DNA of 6,615 nt, from positions 1 to 6,615 of the forward strand of contig JACDGQ010000184.1 of NCBI GenBank assembly GCA_013821615.1, written 5' to 3'. Position numbers and translations under genes: made by a program. Shown here piece after piece: positions 5,088-6,615 of this stretch (position 1 is the first letter of the stretch; each line of letters starts with the position of its first letter). The notes under the pieces are model-generated. The model made no database searches and was not told where the DNA came from. It saw only the letters and a list, made by a program, of their open reading frames with translations. Origin of the DNA: Planctomycetota bacterium (GTDB lineage Bacteria; Planctomycetota; UBA11346).

Positions 5088-6551
5088 GCGTCGCTGCGGC
5101 GCGTCCCGCGTGGAGAACGCCAACACGAACACCACCAGGACGAGGGCGGCGAAGCCAGCCAGCGGCAACCACAGCCGCGGCCAGTCGGGCAGCGCCGCCG
5201 CGGAGCTGGCCACCACCGCTGCGCCGGTGGCGTCGCAGAAGGCATGGGTGGCCAACGTCCCCGCGACGATGGCGCCGACGTACAGGCCCAGGCCGTAGGT
5301 GAAGAACAGGTTCATCGCCTGCGCCTGGCCGCGGATCTCCGGCGGCGTCACGGTGTCGACGTAGACCTGGCCGGTGATGAAGAAGAAGTCGTAGCTGATG
5401 CCGTGCAGCGCCACGCCGAGCATGAACACCAGGAAGCCGAGGTGTATGAACGGGATCGGGAATCCGGCCAGCACCACGCCGGGATAGTCGGGGTTGGCGC
5501 TGTGATCGGCCAGGAAGGGCGCGGGCACGCTGCCGGCGCCCGCGCTCCAGCTGAACAGCGCATAGCGCACCACCCAGGCGAGGATGCCGATCGCGATCAT
5601 GCGTTTGATGCCCAGGCGCCGGATCAGGAGCGGCATCAGGAACAGCATGCCCGCTTCGAGCCAGGTGCCGACATTGCCCCACACCGAGGCGTGGCTCTGA
5701 TTCATCGCCCCCATCTGGCTGGAGAGGTAGACGTAGTACGCCGACAGCGGGATGCAGATCAGGAAGGCGCAGATCAGGTAGGTGGCGAAGGCGCGGTTGC
5801 GCCATTCCTGCCAGGCGTCGAGGAAGAACAGGTCGCGCCACGCGAAGGGCTGGCCCAGGCGCGGCGGCGGCGTCCGGGGCAGGCTCAGGCAGAACAGGCC
5901 CACGGCCAGGGACGCGAGCGCGGCGAGGCGGAACTGGATGGCGCCCTCGCCAGCCTCGGCGGTGCGGCCGGCGACCACGGTGGTGAAGCCGAGGCCCAGC
6001 ACCAGGCCGCCGGCGATCCAGCCCAGGGTGCCCCACAGCCGCACCAGGGGGAACCGCTGCGTGCCGTTCGGCAGGTGCCGGAAGGCGAGCGCCGCCGTCA
6101 GCGCCAGCGTCGGCATGTAGCAGAGCATGTGTGCGAAGATGCCGAGGTTGAACCACGAACTCTTGGGCATGGTGAAACCGCCCAGGGTCAGCGCGTAGTA
6201 GGCGACCTCGGTGCTGCCGGGTGTGGCACCGGCCTGCAGCACCGCCGTCCCCGGCAGGTCGCCGATCCACGGCAGGCACCACATGATCACGCCGCCGAGG
6301 ATGAAGCACACCGCCAGCACCTTTTCCGCATTGAAGAAGCGGTCGACGCACAGGCCGAGGAAGAACGGCGCCAGGATCGCGCCGAGCGGACTGGCGGTGT
6401 AGAGCCAGAACGCGTGATAGGACATCTCGTGCGCGATCATGTAGCGAAAGCCGGTCAGATACCAGGCGCCCCACACGAAGTACTGCAGGAAGAACAGCAC
6501 CGACAGGCGCGCCTGGATGCATGCGGGTGCAGCGGCCACGGCGGCGGTCAT
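5085..6551 (-). CDS. Major-facilitator permease, nucleoside:H+ symporter (NupG/XapB-like) family
   Basis: A 488-residue polytopic inner-membrane protein. Clear hydrophobic segments include residues 17-37 (LSVLFFLQYFVWGAWY), 52-69, 76-95, 139-156, 171-192, 205-224, 256-275, 298-310, 316-334, 364-386, 410-431 and 459-480, about twelve in all. FLGLCVDRFFNAEKVL (64-79) is the major-facilitator loop 2-3 signature. RLWGTLGWIAGG (171-182) and HGISYDFFFITGQVYVDT (383-400), then PPEIRGQAQAMNLF (403-416), match the Nuc_H_symport family strongly. NupG and XapB (about 418 residues) import nucleosides or xanthosine with protons; PVC homologues are often beside sugar-catabolism genes, so the substrate here may be a sugar or related solute. 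The extra length lies in loops at about 97-132 and 337-362. Start: the ATG at 6551 has AGGG 3 bases upstream and overlaps a preceding frame as ATGA. Its stop is 2 bases from the convergent heme-protein stop. Confidence 0.92.
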   Translation of the reverse strand: MTAAVAAAPACIQARLSVLFFLQYFVWGAWYLTGFRYMIAHEMSYHAFWLYTASPLGAILAPFFLGLCVDRFFNAEKVLAVCFILGGVIMWCLPWIGDLPGTAVLQAGATPGSTEVAYYALTLGGFTMPKSSWFNLGIFAHMLCYMPTLALTAALAFRHLPNGTQRFPLVRLWGTLGWIAGGLVLGLGFTTVVAGRTAEAGEGAIQFRLAALASLAVGLFCLSLPRTPPPRLGQPFAWRDLFFLDAWQEWRNRAFATYLICAFLICIPLSAYYVYLSSQMGAMNQSHASVWGNVGTWLEAGMLFLMPLLIRRLGIKRMIAIGILAWVVRYALFSWSAGAGSVPAPFLADHSANPDYPGVVLAGFPIPFIHLGFLVFMLGVALHGISYDFFFITGQVYVDTVTPPEIRGQAQAMNLFFTYGLGLYVGAIVAGTLATHAFCDATGAAVVASSAAALPDWPRLWLPLAGFAALVLVVFVLAFSTRDAPQRR

Positions 6552-6615
6552 GCGCCCTGCGCCGCGCGCGTGACGGATCCGGTCCGCGCGGCGGCGAGCA
6601 GCGGCGCGAGCAGGG
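6548..6615 (-). CDS. Probable C-terminal tail of an upstream operon gene (runs off right edge)
   Basis: On the minus strand, the frame entering at the window edge stays open for 21 codons and stops at TGA 6550-6548, overlapping the permease start as ATGA. The peptide is LLAPLLAAARTGSVTRAAQGA at the C-terminus. Nineteen of the 21 codons end in G or C, against about 15 of 21 in the permease frame over the same bases, which favours this frame as coding. A four-base ATGA overlap is a common sign of translational coupling within an operon. The fragment is too short to assign a family, and in GC-rich DNA an open frame of this length could be chance. Confidence 0.4.
   Translation of the reverse strand, partial: LLAPLLAAARTGSVTRAAQGA

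Noticed and set aside
5086..5096. Possible terminator hairpin just inside the permease 3' end
   Set aside because: The stem is only 4 bases with a 3-base loop and no T-run follows, so it does not support a terminator call.
2494..6522. A 1342-codon open frame on the minus strand, antisense to the heme protein and out of frame with the permease
   Set aside because: It is a by-product of extreme third-position GC in the real genes. The peptide is Arg/Ala/Gly/Val-rich with no family motif, whereas the overlapping frames encode clear families with signal peptides, heme motifs and membrane segments.

Overview
The window looks like a GC-rich bacterium of the Planctomycetota/Verrucomicrobiota (PVC) group. 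The evidence is three protein families largely characteristic of that group: a planctomycete-type cytochrome c / DUF1587-DUF1592 protein, a PVC-type ThuA-domain protein, and a very large PVC-type heme-binding protein that joins an SGNH-like domain, a beta-propeller and a cytochrome c. Third codon positions are overwhelmingly G or C. No tRNA, rRNA, insertion sequence, CRISPR array or phage gene is visible.

Layout. At the left edge, on the minus strand, is the first 191 residues of a secreted DUF1592-family cytochrome (start at 575; the rest lies outside the window). A 443-base spacer (576-1018) follows; it carries two divergently oriented TATACT boxes, a long imperfect hairpin and several copies of a GTGACGT word. 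On the plus strand, a ThuA-domain protein (1019-2092) and the 994-residue heme-binding protein (2098-5082) sit 5 bases apart and almost certainly form one transcription unit. A minus-strand major-facilitator permease of the nucleoside:H+ symporter type (5085-6551) converges on them with only 2 bases between the two stop codons. A short reading frame at the right edge (6548-6615, minus) ends in an ATGA overlap with the permease start and is probably the tail of the next gene of that operon.

How the genes may work together (inference). Two secreted proteins with covalent heme motifs are transcribed divergently. A secreted ThuA protein is co-transcribed with one of them, and an inner-membrane permease for a small polar solute lies beside them. 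ThuA proteins are linked to keto-sugar/disaccharide metabolism in other bacteria, and the propeller resembles PQQ-type sugar dehydrogenases. The simplest reading is a periplasmic carbohydrate-oxidation module that passes electrons to c-type heme, with uptake of a product by the permease. Substrate and chemistry cannot be read from the sequence. Nothing here is clearly a wholly new system; the best leads are the apparently inactivated SGNH domain and the structured divergent spacer.
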